Shown: positions 27,074 through 35,864 of the stretch, one piece after another | Position numbering within the stretch: position 1 is the first letter of the stretch | Layout of the letters: every line of letters starts with the position of its first letter | Source: an uncultured Ignavibacteria bacterium | Lineage (GTDB): Bacteria; Bacteroidota; Ignavibacteria; Tepidaquicellales; Tepidaquicellaceae | Direction of reading: 5' to 3' | DNA: 51,723 nt | Assembly (NCBI GenBank): GCA_937974175.1 | Contig: CALJIG010000040.1 | Coordinates: 1-51,723, forward strand | Notes under the pieces: generated by a model | Seen by the model: only the letters and a program-made list of their open reading frames with translations | Databases searched by the model: none | What the model was told of the DNA's origin: nothing | Position numbers and translations under genes: made by a program

Positions 27074-27393
27074 ATTTTTTAAGTGGTATCAAGTCTTTTT
27101 GTTCGTTGCAGTAGTACAATAGCATACAAAACTAATTATAAGCAAGCAAAAATAAATCAGTATTTTTACTTAGAAACTTAACTTTCGGGTTAAAATCAAA
27201 CCTTATTGTTTTTTAAGGGGAGAATTTTTCACCTTTGAATTAGAATGAGAGGGGGAGAACAATTACGTAAAGTGCGGTATAATAATATAGAAATTCCTCC
27301 ACCTAATGTATATAGTGCAAAGGGATTAGAGATTCAGGATAGCTTTTGTTTTTTTTAAAATGCAGAGATATGTGAAGAAATTACGGTTTAACT
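27074..27393. other. Intergenic region of about 320 bases with one weak small ORF
   Basis: There is no terminator or recognised promoter. The only coding possibility is a 37-codon plus-strand ORF at 27245-27358 (starting MRGGEQLRKV), with no Shine-Dalgarno sequence and no known relatives. I regard it as unsupported. The region presumably carries the promoter of the minus-strand LuxR-type gene. Confidence 0.4.
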
Positions 27394-27591
27394 TTAATTT
27401 AGTTCTTTGTTCAATTGTTTTATTGCGGCTTCTTTATCAAGATTAAGGCAATTATTACAAAGCTCTGAACTTTTGGGTAAAACAGTGCTTACCATTGCTT
27501 CAGGAAGAGTATCTTTCGGGAAATCACGGCATGCTTTATTCCAATGCCATAAATTATTAACGCAGAAAAAAGGACCATATAGTTTTTTCAT
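27394..27591 (-). CDS. Small WHW/CxxC protein B (putative zinc-binding)
   Basis: The 65-residue protein starts MKKLYGPFFCV. It keeps NNLWHW, a Cys four residues on, FP, MVS, ELCNNC and LDK in the same order and spacing as the protein at 26395-26598. The frame is open to another ATG at 27636, which would add 15 residues, but alignment with the paralogue favours the start at 27591. The product is probably cytoplasmic and metal-binding by inference; function unknown. The pair flanks an orphan LuxR-type regulator. Confidence 0.65.
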   Translation of the reverse strand: MKKLYGPFFCVNNLWHWNKACRDFPKDTLPEAMVSTVLPKSSELCNNCLNLDKEAAIKQLNKELN

Positions 27592-27751
27592 TACAATTGA
27601 ATTTTTAATTCTAGTTAGCAGAGTAAAAATAAGCAATAAAAAACTCAGGAAGTATAGCCCAACCGGACTAAATAAATTTTGACTGAAGATATAATTTCAG
27701 CAATTCATTTTTAGGGGGAATTTTTTTTAATTTTTTGGTATTTTACTTGAT

Positions 27752-28939
27752 ATGCAAAATTCCGACATAGATAATAACCAAAGCTATCCTGATATTGATT
27801 TAAGGGAAAGCGAATACTACGAAGAGAAGAGTCCTTCTTTTATTATATACGGGCTTCCTTCTCTTGTTATCATTTTTATTTTGGCCGGATTTTTCAGCGG
27901 TGACGTTCTGATCAATTCAGGAGACTTTGTTAAAAACAAATTCATAACAGAGACTAAAGTAAACTCATCAATCTTTAAAGGAGATTACAACATAGTTTCT
28001 GAAGAAGATCTGGCACAGGGACTTATGGATACTGTTTACACTGATAAAGATAACTGGCTTGAGCTAAGAATTCACGAACAGATGGTATATGTTCACTGGA
28101 GAAATGGCAAGATTGATAAATATCCCGTTTCCTCAGGAAATAAATTTCTTGATAAAGGACTTGAAACTCGTCCGGGACTTTTTGCGATTTTTGTAATGGA
28201 AGAGCACCACGAATCTTCCCAATTCGACAATGCCGATATGTATCACTTTATGCCGTTCAATCAGGGTATCGGCTTTCACTCAATCAACGGAACAGGCTAT
28301 TACCAGCATTTAGGCGTACGCCCTTCTTCTCATGGGTGTATAAGAATGAGGCATGACGATGTTAAAAAAATGTTCGGCGATGTTGAACTTGGTACGATTG
28401 TATTAGCGCATAAAGGTAAGTACGCAAGGACAGTCGGCTTTGCTCCGAAAGATTATGATGCAAGCACACAGCAGTTTACACCCGACGAATACAGAAAAAT
28501 GCTAGCTGAAAATTTATATAATATTCTTAGCGGTAAATACTATGTTAATGATAGAAAATACTTTGTAATTGACCCGAAGATCATTCCCAAGCAGGGGATT
28601 TATATTGCTTACGACAGGGAAATACCAAACAAGCAGGAGTTGCCAAGACCTGAACTGATTATTTCAGAAGTGTCGGATAAACTAAGTGAACGTTCTGTAG
28701 ATATTGATATCTTTAATTCAGAAGTACCTATTATCACGGAAAATGATAAGGATAATGAAACTGAACTGGTAAGCAATGAAAGCAATTCAAAGGATAAGAA
28801 AAAAAATGTTGTAACTACATCTCCGCCTGATGAGATGGTAAAAAAATATTTTCTTAATCCTATAGGAATATTGCCATATTATCCACCGACAAAGAAAGTG
28901 TATGTTCCTACTTCAACAACAAACTCTACACAAAATTAA
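27752..28939 (+). CDS. L,D-transpeptidase (YkuD family), membrane-anchored
   Basis: The 395-residue protein has a short cytoplasmic N-terminus, one membrane helix (about 31-50) and a YkuD catalytic domain (about 100-215). The domain contains GFHSINGTGYY (His176) and SHGCIRM with catalytic Cys196, flanked by His194 and Arg198. A C-terminal extension of about 180 residues is acidic to lysine-rich (about 310-365) and ends in a proline-rich tail. L,D-transpeptidases form 3-3 peptidoglycan cross-links or attach proteins to the wall, acting in the periplasm. The start is ATG 27752. An EthD-like gene follows 14 bases later. Confidence 0.92.
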   Translation: MQNSDIDNNQSYPDIDLRESEYYEEKSPSFIIYGLPSLVIIFILAGFFSGDVLINSGDFVKNKFITETKVNSSIFKGDYNIVSEEDLAQGLMDTVYTDKDNWLELRIHEQMVYVHWRNGKIDKYPVSSGNKFLDKGLETRPGLFAIFVMEEHHESSQFDNADMYHFMPFNQGIGFHSINGTGYYQHLGVRPSSHGCIRMRHDDVKKMFGDVELGTIVLAHKGKYARTVGFAPKDYDASTQQFTPDEYRKMLAENLYNILSGKYYVNDRKYFVIDPKIIPKQGIYIAYDREIPNKQELPRPELIISEVSDKLSERSVDIDIFNSEVPIITENDKDNETELVSNESNSKDKKKNVVTTSPPDEMVKKYFLNPIGILPYYPPTKKVYVPTSTTNSTQN

Positions 28940-28953
28940 AAAAATAATTTATA

Positions 28954-29253
28954 ATGGTAAAACTTGTAGCGCTTTACAAAGCTCCTGAAAACAAAGAGGA
29001 CTTTTTAGAAAAATATAATAACGAACATCTACCTTTGGCAAAGCAAATGCCGGGCTTAATAAAATCAGAAGTATATAATATTAAAAGCCTCGGCGCAAAT
29101 AAATATTTTTTATGCGCTGAAATGTATTTTGAAAATGAAGATGCTCTTAATGCAGCAATGGGTTCAGCAGAAGGAAGAGCAGCGGCAAAGAACTTAATGT
29201 CATTCGCAAAAGATTTTGTCGAAATGCATATTGCAGAGCTGACGGAGAAGTAG
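28954..29253 (+). CDS. EthD-domain (dimeric alpha/beta barrel) protein
   Basis: The 99-residue protein has the EthD pattern: VKLVALYKAPENKEDFLEKYNNEHLPLAKQMPGL with the conserved His in NEHLPL, then AEMYFENEDALNAAMGSAEGRAAAKNL. EthD-like proteins fold as dimeric ferredoxin-like barrels and are often of unknown role. It is probably cotranscribed with the L,D-transpeptidase and is followed by a strong terminator. Confidence 0.85.
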   Translation: MVKLVALYKAPENKEDFLEKYNNEHLPLAKQMPGLIKSEVYNIKSLGANKYFLCAEMYFENEDALNAAMGSAEGRAAAKNLMSFAKDFVEMHIAELTEK

Positions 29254-29292
29254 TTTTCGTTGTTTGTTATTCGTTTTTCGTTATTCGATTTT

Positions 29293-29329
29293 AAATCTGC
29301 TTCAAGTTATTTGAAGCAGATTTTTTTTT
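29293..29329 (+). terminator. Strong hairpin terminator
   Basis: AAATCTGCTTCAA pairs with TTGAAGCAGATTT over a five-base loop and continues into a run of T residues. It closes the L,D-transpeptidase/EthD unit. The bases before it (29257-29290) are an imperfect TTCGTTATTCG-type repeat. Confidence 0.9.
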
Positions 29330-29504
29330 GTGTAAAACTTTTCACTGAGCTTTCCGCTGATTAATAAAAGACAGCAAAAACACCCCGAGCAACGATCAAC
29401 TAATAACGAACCACGCCCAAATATAATACGGAACATTTCCCAATAGCCATAGTTTAATCCCTTAACACTTTAAACAAATAATTAAACTATTGCGAGGGTT
29501 CAAA

Positions 29505-30323
29505 ATGAAAACCGCTACAGTAAAAAAAGAAGTACAACAACCCCTTATTAACATGAAGTACGGAGCTCCTGAGCTCTTATCATTGTATCAGAAATACGCG
29601 TTCCGCGGATTGATGTATGCAATAGTATGTTCTCTATTATTGATAGGGAGTGTAGCAGCTTACAATTCGCTCCACGCAACAGGTAACGATGAAAAAGAAT
29701 ATAACAGAGAAATTATATTGTTGAACTATGATTTGCCGGTGCCGCCGAAACCGGTGGAAGAAATTGCTCCGTTAGATGTACCAAAGGCAGAGCAGACTGT
29801 AAAGCTAAAAGACTTAGCTGCACTTGTGCCTCAGCCTGTTGCAAAACAGGAATCTGAAGCTTTGACAACTAAAACTCAACAGGCACTTGAAAATGTGCCG
29901 ACAGAAAATGTCGGTTCAAAAGGAACAGAAAATTTGAATGAAGTAACTTCGAATTTTAATGAAAATACTAATACGAAAATAGAAAAGGAAATTGAAAAAG
30001 AAGAACCTAAGAAACCTGTGAAGGAAACTTTCAATTCATTTGAAGTTGAAAAATCTCCTGTGCCTGTAAATCTTAGCTCAGTAAGAGGTTCGATGAAATA
30101 TCCTGAGATTGCATTATCATCGGGGGTTGAAGGAACATGTGTTGCAAAAATATTAGTAGGAACAACAGGCGAAATATTGAAAGTATCAAATATAAGCGGA
30201 CCCGATGTATTCCATAATGAGATTGAAAGAAAGATTATGGATTTACAGTTTACACCTGCATTGCAGGGAGGACAGCCTGTAAAATGTTATGTAAATGTTC
30301 CATTTAAATTCAATTTAAAATAA
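29505..30323 (+). CDS. TonB-family energy transducer (TonB1)
   Basis: The 272-residue protein starts at ATG 29505, with GCGAGG about 10 bases upstream; the second tonB gene has the same leader. It has a cytoplasmic N-terminus containing MKYGAPELLSLYQKYAFRG, one membrane helix (about 38-57) and a proline- and acid-rich periplasmic linker. The C-terminal TonB domain has VNLSSVRGSMKYPEIALSSGVEGTCVAKILVGTTGEILKV and ends PVKCYVNVPFKFNLK. TonB transmits proton-motive force to outer-membrane receptors. No exbB or exbD is adjacent. A TTG start 15 bases earlier is possible but less likely. Confidence 0.88.
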   Translation: MKTATVKKEVQQPLINMKYGAPELLSLYQKYAFRGLMYAIVCSLLLIGSVAAYNSLHATGNDEKEYNREIILLNYDLPVPPKPVEEIAPLDVPKAEQTVKLKDLAALVPQPVAKQESEALTTKTQQALENVPTENVGSKGTENLNEVTSNFNENTNTKIEKEIEKEEPKKPVKETFNSFEVEKSPVPVNLSSVRGSMKYPEIALSSGVEGTCVAKILVGTTGEILKVSNISGPDVFHNEIERKIMDLQFTPALQGGQPVKCYVNVPFKFNLK

Positions 30324-30355
30324 TCATTTAGCATTATATATTATTGCATTAATAT

Positions 30356-30388
30356 CCTCTCCCTGATAAAAGGGGAGAGGAATTTTTT
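30356..30388 (+). terminator. Hairpin terminator after tonB1
   Basis: CCTCTCCC (30356-30363) pairs with GGGAGAGG (30373-30380) and is followed by AATTTTTT. It lies 32 bases after the first tonB stop. Confidence 0.8.
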
Positions 30389-30479
30389 ATTTAACTGAAG
30401 TAATAAAAACAGAGATTATAATATTAAATTTACACAACTTTTTACCATTCCTTGCTGTTAAAAACAATGTAGAAAAACC

Positions 30480-30507
30480 TTGTAAAAAAATTGTAATATT
30501 ACAATTT
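30480..30507. promoter_or_regulatory. Palindrome and direct repeat upstream of tonB2
   Basis: AAATTGTAAT and its exact inverse ATTACAATTT form a 20-bp perfect palindrome at 30488-30507. TTGTAA-type half sites also begin at 30480 and 30491, an 11-bp period. It lies about 130 bases before the tonB2 start and is a candidate operator. AT-rich composition weakens the case. Confidence 0.4.
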
Positions 30508-30633
30508 ATCAATAGATTTTATGGTTTTTCTTCTTTATTTTGCAGGCAAGAGGAACATTACGTCAATAGATTAGTTTAATCTATTACAGATTTCTTTAAG
30601 ATTTTTAAAATAAAAAACTTGCGAGGTTAAAAA

Positions 30634-31485
30634 ATGGCAACCGCAACAGATACACAGGAAGTAAAGCCCTTGGGAAAAATGACTTACGGGGCACCTGAAC
30701 TTCTTGCCCTCTATCAGAAATTCGCTACCCGCGGATTAATGATGGCAATTATTTTTGCTTTCGTTCTTATCGGAAGTGTTTTTGCTTACAATAAGATTAA
30801 GGCAAACATAGAAGCAGAAAAAGAAAATCAGCAGAGATTAATTACATTGCAGGACTTGGATTTACCTCCTCCTACAAGTGAAGAAACTCCTCCTCCGCCT
30901 GAACCAGAAATTCCTGAAAAAGTTGCTTTAAAAGATCTGGAAGCTCTTGTACCTGAACCGGTAGCTAAAGAGAAGTCAGAAGTTTTAACAACAAAAACAC
31001 AGGAAAAACTTGATGAAGTTAAAGTACCAGTTGCTTCAACAGGAACAGACGACCCAAACAAAGTAACATGGGACGGAACAGGAAAGCTTGAGCAGAAAAA
31101 AGTTGAACAGAAAGTGGAAACTAAAGAAGTAAAAAAAGAAGAGAAGAAAAAAGATTTCCAATCATTTGAAGTGGAAAAAGCTCCTGTAGCTGTAAACCTT
31201 GGCTCAGTAAGAAGCTCAATGAAGTACCCTGAAATTGCAAGACAATCAAGTGTTGAAGGTACATGCGTAGCAAAAATTTTAGTAGGAACAAGCGGTGAAA
31301 TTATTAGAGTTGCCGGTATCAGCGGACCTGATGTATTCCACAGTGAAATTCAGGATAAAATTATGAACTTACAGTTCACCCCTGCATTACAAGGCGGACA
31401 ACCTGTAAGATGCTATGTTAACGTTCCTTTTAAATTCAGTCTCGGAACAAAAAAGAAAGCCGATGACGAAGAGAAGAAAGAATAA
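30634..31485 (+). CDS. TonB-family energy transducer (TonB2)
   Basis: The 283-residue paralogue of the preceding gene has the same MTYGAPELLALYQKFATRG N-terminal segment, a membrane helix (about 37-55), and a linker with a PPPPEPEIPEK run and KKE-rich stretch. The C-terminal domain has VNLGSVRSSMKYPEIARQSSVEGTCVAKILVG and PVRCYVNVPFKFSLG. An extra lysine/acid-rich tail follows. It heads a probable operon with a small membrane protein (18-base gap), a phosphate-binding-like lipoprotein and a TPR protein, as seen near TonB/ExbBD genes in Bacteroidota. ExbB and ExbD are not present here and must be supplied from elsewhere. Confidence 0.88.
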   Translation: MATATDTQEVKPLGKMTYGAPELLALYQKFATRGLMMAIIFAFVLIGSVFAYNKIKANIEAEKENQQRLITLQDLDLPPPTSEETPPPPEPEIPEKVALKDLEALVPEPVAKEKSEVLTTKTQEKLDEVKVPVASTGTDDPNKVTWDGTGKLEQKKVEQKVETKEVKKEEKKKDFQSFEVEKAPVAVNLGSVRSSMKYPEIARQSSVEGTCVAKILVGTSGEIIRVAGISGPDVFHSEIQDKIMNLQFTPALQGGQPVRCYVNVPFKFSLGTKKKADDEEKKE

Positions 31486-31502
31486 TTAATTTTACGAGAT
31501 AA

Positions 31503-31754
31503 ATGAATTCAAATACTTCTGTCATTATAAGTTTAGTATCATCCGGATTAATATTAATCGCCGGAGTTCTTATGATGACAGGAGTTTTTCTTACCCGGGC
31601 AGAAAAAAGCACCACCATGGTATTAGGCGGATGCCTGGCTGCATGGGCAATATTCAGATTGTTAAATACCTATTACAAAATGAAAAGCGCAAAGATGGAA
31701 GAACAGCGTGAAGAGATGAAGAAGCAGACTGAAAAGCTTCTGAAAAGAAAATAA
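31503..31754 (+). CDS. Small membrane protein with C-terminal coiled coil
   Basis: The 83-residue protein has two membrane helices (about 7-29 and 37-54) followed by a highly charged helix (KMKSAKMEEQREEMKKQTEKLLKRK) likely to be a coiled coil on the cytoplasmic side. The family is not recognised. It lies 18 bases after tonB2 and 27 bases before the lipoprotein gene, so it is probably part of the TonB-linked operon. Confidence 0.7.
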   Translation: MNSNTSVIISLVSSGLILIAGVLMMTGVFLTRAEKSTTMVLGGCLAAWAIFRLLNTYYKMKSAKMEEQREEMKKQTEKLLKRK

Positions 31755-31780
31755 GAACAAAATTGAGAAGGAAATGAATT

Positions 31781-32755
31781 ATGATAAAATTTGTTTTACA
31801 CACCCTAGTAGTTACACTCTTCTTTAGTTTTACCCTCTCCGGATGTGAATTCGATAAAATAAAATCAAAGGCTATTACCGGCAATTTAGATATTGACGTT
31901 GATGAAAACATCGAACCTTTGATGAAAAAAGAAAAAGAGGAGTTCGAAAGACTTAACCCCGAAGCTAAATTGTTTTTATCTACAATGCCTGCATCTAACT
32001 GCATCGCAGATCTGATAAACGGCAAAACAAAAACAATTGTTGTCACACGGGATTTTAATGACGAAGAAAAAAAGGTCATTGCAGATAACAAACTTGAGTT
32101 CAAGAAATATCAGTTTGCTATAGATGGTATCGGGTTTATAGTAAACCCTGCTAATCCTGTTCTGAGAGTTAATTCAGAAGACCTGCAGAAAATTTTTACC
32201 GGTGAATACAAAAACTGGACTGATATAAAATCTCAGAATGAAACACAGAACTCTGAAACAAAATCTTTTTTCAGCGGTTCAAAAGGTAACATAAAACTTT
32301 TTATTCAAAGGCAGAACTCATCTGTTTACAGTTATGTTAAAGACTCTGTAATGAAGAAAATGGAATACTCAACTGCTGCAGTTGTCTGCTCAACAAGCAC
32401 ACAGATGCTTCAGATGGTAAGAGAAAATCCAAATGCAATCGGAATAATAAATATGTCATGGCTCTCTGCAGGAAATATGGATTCACTTGATGCAACTGTA
32501 AAAGCTCTTCGTGTTTCGAGGATTACGGATACAGGCTTTCAAAAAGATTTCATACAGTTCCATCAGGGTTATCTTGCAAATGATGCTCAGCCGTATCCTT
32601 ACAGGCGCTATGTTTATCTTATAACAGGCGATCTGGGAATAGGTTTAACCACAGGATTTCTGACTTATCTGCTGAAGCCTGAAGGACAAAAAGTTGTAAT
32701 GAAAAACGGGTTAGTGCCCGTCAGTCAGCCGGTTCAAACTATACAATTAAATTAA
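31781..32755 (+). CDS. PstS-like phosphate-binding-superfamily lipoprotein
   Basis: The 324-residue protein has a lipoprotein signal with lipobox LSGC (Cys about 22) and a periplasmic-binding-protein fold related to PstS. Landmarks are LINGKTKTIVVTRDF, AIDGIGFIVNPANPVLRV, KIFTGEYKNWTDI, IKLFIQRQNSSVYSYVKDSV, NAIGIINMSWL and a C-terminal YLLKPEGQKVVMKNGLVPV. GAAGGA 8 bases upstream supports the start at 31781. In a TonB-linked operon such proteins may bind phosphate or another anion, or serve signalling; this is inference. It is distinct from the pstS at 19146. Confidence 0.85.
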   Translation: MIKFVLHTLVVTLFFSFTLSGCEFDKIKSKAITGNLDIDVDENIEPLMKKEKEEFERLNPEAKLFLSTMPASNCIADLINGKTKTIVVTRDFNDEEKKVIADNKLEFKKYQFAIDGIGFIVNPANPVLRVNSEDLQKIFTGEYKNWTDIKSQNETQNSETKSFFSGSKGNIKLFIQRQNSSVYSYVKDSVMKKMEYSTAAVVCSTSTQMLQMVRENPNAIGIINMSWLSAGNMDSLDATVKALRVSRITDTGFQKDFIQFHQGYLANDAQPYPYRRYVYLITGDLGIGLTTGFLTYLLKPEGQKVVMKNGLVPVSQPVQTIQLN

Positions 32756-32773
32756 TTAATACTTATAATAGAA

Positions 32774-34252
32774 ATGAAAATAAATAAAATTCTAACACTG
32801 TTCGTTTTAGCTATTATGTTTACAGCTTCTGGTTTATTTGCACAGGTAGATAAGGCTGAAGGACTTATTAAAAAAGGTGATTACGTAGGCGCAGTAAACG
32901 CGCTGAAAGATGTTGTGAAGTCAGATAACGGCTATGATGCAAATTATCTTTACGGGCTTGCTTTGTATAAAACGGGTAACCTTAAAGATGCTGAAATATA
33001 TCTTAATAAAGCATTAGCAAAAGATGATGAAGGTGTAATGGCTCTTAAAACATTAGGAGATATTTACAGCGCAAAAAAGCAATATGATAAAGCAGATACA
33101 TATTACAAAAAAGCAGCAAAGCTTGATAACGAAAATATTTCAGTTCTTATTTCACAGGGAACGAACTATTCGCTTGCAGGAAAAGTTGATGATGCTATCA
33201 GAGTACTAACACTTGCAACAACAATCAGCAAGGAAAACGCAGATGTTTATGCAGGTCTTGGCGATGCTTACTACTATAGAAGAGCATACGGCCCGGCGCT
33301 GGATAATTACAAGAAGGCTTTGAATCTTAATTCAAAAAGCGCAATTGCTACATTCGGCGTTGGAAGAATTTATTACAAGCAAAAAAAATATACAGAGGCT
33401 TTAAATCAGTATATTGCAGCTGAGCAGATGGATCCGAACTTTGCAGATCCGTATTTTGAAGCAGCAAGGCTTTTATATTTTAACGAGAACTATAAAACAG
33501 CTTTAGAAAATATTGATAAATATTTAACACTAAGACCTTCTTCATTAGACGGTAAATCTTACAAATCAAAAATATTGTACTACCTTGGCGAAAAAGATAA
33601 AGCTGAAGCATTAATTGACGAAGTGCTTAAGTCTGACCCTAATGATGAAGGCGCTAACAGAATTAAGGCAACTATAGATTTTGAACAAAAAGAATATCAG
33701 ACTGCAGCAGGTTTTTATGCAAAAGTGCCGGATGATTTTCTTGAAATAGAAGATTTCATAAATATTGCTAAAATAAATTTAGCAATGGGAGATACAGCAA
33801 AGGCATTTACAATTTTTGATAAAGCAGCAGTTCTTGACCCCGAAGAAGACAGAATATTTTTTGAAAAAGGGAAAGTATACTTAGCTCAGAAAAATTACAG
33901 CGATGCAGTTACCAGTTTTGATAAAGCAATTGCTATGAACACACCGAACGTAACGGTTTACTTCGCAAAAGGTGTAGCTCAATATCAGGATAAAAAACTT
34001 GATGACGCATCGGCTACTTTCAATGCACTTTTACAAAAAGATCCGACTTATGCACTTGGATATTTCTACATAGGAGTAATAGCTTATGATAAGAGGAAAG
34101 AGGCAGTTAATGCAAATAATGCAGCAGATGCAGATAAATTTAAAGAAGAAGCAATTAAGAACTTTACAAAAGTTCTTGAGCTTGAACCGGAAAACGCTGA
34201 TGCTAAATCATTTATGAATGCATTACAAAGCGCTCCGACTCCGAATAAATAA
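32774..34252 (+). CDS. Secreted TPR-repeat protein
   Basis: The 492-residue protein begins with a signal peptide (about 1-24, ASGLFAQ) followed by about a dozen tetratricopeptide repeats. Examples are LYGLALYKTGNLKDAEIYLNKAL, LGDIYSAKKQYDKADTYYKKA and GRIYYKQKKYTEALNQYIAAEQ. It should form a superhelical scaffold in the periplasm. It lies 18 bases after the PBP-like lipoprotein and ends the TonB2 operon, so it likely works with TonB or the lipoprotein at the envelope. Confidence 0.88.
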   Translation: MKINKILTLFVLAIMFTASGLFAQVDKAEGLIKKGDYVGAVNALKDVVKSDNGYDANYLYGLALYKTGNLKDAEIYLNKALAKDDEGVMALKTLGDIYSAKKQYDKADTYYKKAAKLDNENISVLISQGTNYSLAGKVDDAIRVLTLATTISKENADVYAGLGDAYYYRRAYGPALDNYKKALNLNSKSAIATFGVGRIYYKQKKYTEALNQYIAAEQMDPNFADPYFEAARLLYFNENYKTALENIDKYLTLRPSSLDGKSYKSKILYYLGEKDKAEALIDEVLKSDPNDEGANRIKATIDFEQKEYQTAAGFYAKVPDDFLEIEDFINIAKINLAMGDTAKAFTIFDKAAVLDPEEDRIFFEKGKVYLAQKNYSDAVTSFDKAIAMNTPNVTVYFAKGVAQYQDKKLDDASATFNALLQKDPTYALGYFYIGVIAYDKRKEAVNANNAADADKFKEEAIKNFTKVLELEPENADAKSFMNALQSAPTPNK

Positions 34253-34275
34253 GTAATACAATTTTTATAAAATAG

Positions 34276-34311
34276 AAAACCTGCTTTGTGAATAACGAAG
34301 CAGGTTTTTTT
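34276..34311. terminator. Bidirectional hairpin terminator
   Basis: AACCTGCTT (34278-34286) pairs with AAGCAGGTT (34298-34306) and runs into seven T residues on the plus strand. A T-rich tract follows on the minus strand. It lies between the convergent TPR gene and S41 protease gene. Confidence 0.85.
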
Positions 34312-34316
34312 ATGTC

Positions 34317-35750
34317 TTAATTTACAAGTAATTTAAGTGCATATTTCATTTCAGTATCGCTGCCTGTTAAAATATCATTTATACTTCTTTCAAAAGGATA
34401 GTCCGGTATTATACCTCTGCCTTTAAATGTATTTTTATCAACTGCCATTTCATATCTCATAAGATTGATTGGAATAATAGTTTTTGTATTTGGCAAGGTT
34501 AGTTCAATGCTTATGCCCGATGTATTGCCAATATAAGTTCCGCCTGTTTCTTCTCCGGCAAATTGACCTCTCTTCATTGTGTGAAAGATTGAACAAAATT
34601 CTGCTGCTGCTGAAAATGTACCCCTATTGATTAAGACTATAACTTTACCTGCAAAATTATTCTCTTCAGGTTTTTGCAGCTTCAAGTTTTCGTGTCCTTC
34701 TGTTTTAAAACGAAAATCATTTATACCTACAGAGTCAACTCTTTCTTTCATCTGCTCATTTAAATCAGGTGGAGCGTTTGTATATTTTAGAAAACTAATG
34801 TGATTATTGTTAAGCCGAAGATAATCGTAATACTTAAACTCTTTATTTGTTAAATGTGAGTACAGCTTCGCGCCATACTCATCTTCGCCTCCGCTATTAT
34901 CTCTCAGGTCAATTATCAATCCCTGAATATTTTTTTCTTTTAATGTATTAAAAGATGTCTTTAGAAACTCTGAATAGTTCTCATTGTTTTTCTCCAAAGC
35001 ACTTGATGAAAATGTTTTGATTGTTAGAACAGCAGTATTTTTATCATTTACTAGTAATGATAATGATTTCTCAGATTGGTTTTTCGGTTTAGCAATAACA
35101 TCATATTCCTTTTTGCTAATTGAACTGAGCTTTACTGTGCTTTCGTTCCCAATGTTATCGGTATAGCCGACTATGAACTCCTCTTGCTCTCCGTAGTTAA
35201 GAAGGTGGAATAGGTAAAATCTTCTGGATAAAACAGCCAGTCTTCCTCCGAGTATATCTCCATCTCCGGCAGCATACTTCAGCAGCTCATTCCTCAAATC
35301 GGAAATTTTAATACCATTAACAGATGTAATGATGCTGCCTGCCGGAATTATATCTTCTCCTCCTGCCATTATGAAAGTATTATCGGCGCGGAAATTTAGC
35401 AGCAGCGGGAAAAACTTTGCGCGTTCATCTATATATTTTCGGAAATCAATTGATGCCTGAATTCTGAAATGTCCATCTTTAAATGCTGCTCCCATTGGAA
35501 TTAGTCTTTTTAAAAAATCCAGCTCTGACATTGGTTTATCAAATTCTAAAAATGTTTTATCGAACAATCCGTTAATGTTTTCTTTTGTGTCAAATCTGTA
35601 CATACTAGGATAAATTTCTGTAAGCGCATTGCGGAATACTGTAAAATCTTCTTTTAATTGGGATGGAGTGAATGTTTCTGTTTGAGATTGTAAACTGCTT
35701 ACAAATATGAAGGAAATAAAAATTGTAAAAAAAATAAGTGCTTTTTTCAT
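34317..35750 (-). CDS. S41 family peptidase (C-terminal processing protease-like)
   Basis: The 477-residue protein has a signal peptide (about 1-22), a helical N-terminal domain with SELDFLKRLIPMGAAFKDGHFRI, a PDZ-like segment (IIPAGSIITSVNGIKI, about 133-160), and a tail-specific protease core. The core contains VLTIKTFSS, GLIIDLRDNSGGED (about 277-290) and RGTFSAAAEF with probable nucleophile Ser380. The usual lysine of the CtpA Ser-Lys dyad is not obvious. The arrangement is nearer to the tricorn-like/Bacteroidota S41 branch. It is expected in the periplasm or at the surface; the substrate is unknown. Confidence 0.88.
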   Translation of the reverse strand: MKKALIFFTIFISFIFVSSLQSQTETFTPSQLKEDFTVFRNALTEIYPSMYRFDTKENINGLFDKTFLEFDKPMSELDFLKRLIPMGAAFKDGHFRIQASIDFRKYIDERAKFFPLLLNFRADNTFIMAGGEDIIPAGSIITSVNGIKISDLRNELLKYAAGDGDILGGRLAVLSRRFYLFHLLNYGEQEEFIVGYTDNIGNESTVKLSSISKKEYDVIAKPKNQSEKSLSLLVNDKNTAVLTIKTFSSSALEKNNENYSEFLKTSFNTLKEKNIQGLIIDLRDNSGGEDEYGAKLYSHLTNKEFKYYDYLRLNNNHISFLKYTNAPPDLNEQMKERVDSVGINDFRFKTEGHENLKLQKPEENNFAGKVIVLINRGTFSAAAEFCSIFHTMKRGQFAGEETGGTYIGNTSGISIELTLPNTKTIIPINLMRYEMAVDKNTFKGRGIIPDYPFERSINDILTGSDTEMKYALKLLVN

Positions 35751-35864
35751 TAATTTGGATTGAATTTATTACTTTGACTGCCGGAAATGCAAAAGGTTTC
35801 AACAGTAATTATTCATATAGAATTTAAAAAAGAAAAACCTATTTTAGTAAACGAGGCAGTTTTT

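Larger units (their letters stand above)
30324..30633. other. Intergenic region between the two tonB genes
   Basis: This 310-base gap holds the terminator of the first tonB gene, an 11-bp-period direct repeat with a 20-bp palindrome (30480-30507), and a TTATTTTGC sequence near 30535 that weakly resembles a -7 element. The second tonB gene follows after a leader containing GCGAGG. No ORF is seen. Confidence 0.5.

Noticed and set aside
27245..27358. 37-codon ORF between the LuxR-type and WHW/CxxC genes
   Set aside because: It has no ribosome-binding site, promoter or recognisable motif, and it ends in a poly-T stretch. Chance is likely in AT-rich DNA.
29490..29504. TTG start for the first tonB gene
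   Set aside because: The TTGCGAGG leader is shared with tonB2, where it lies upstream of the ATG. ATG 29505 gives the matching N-terminus.
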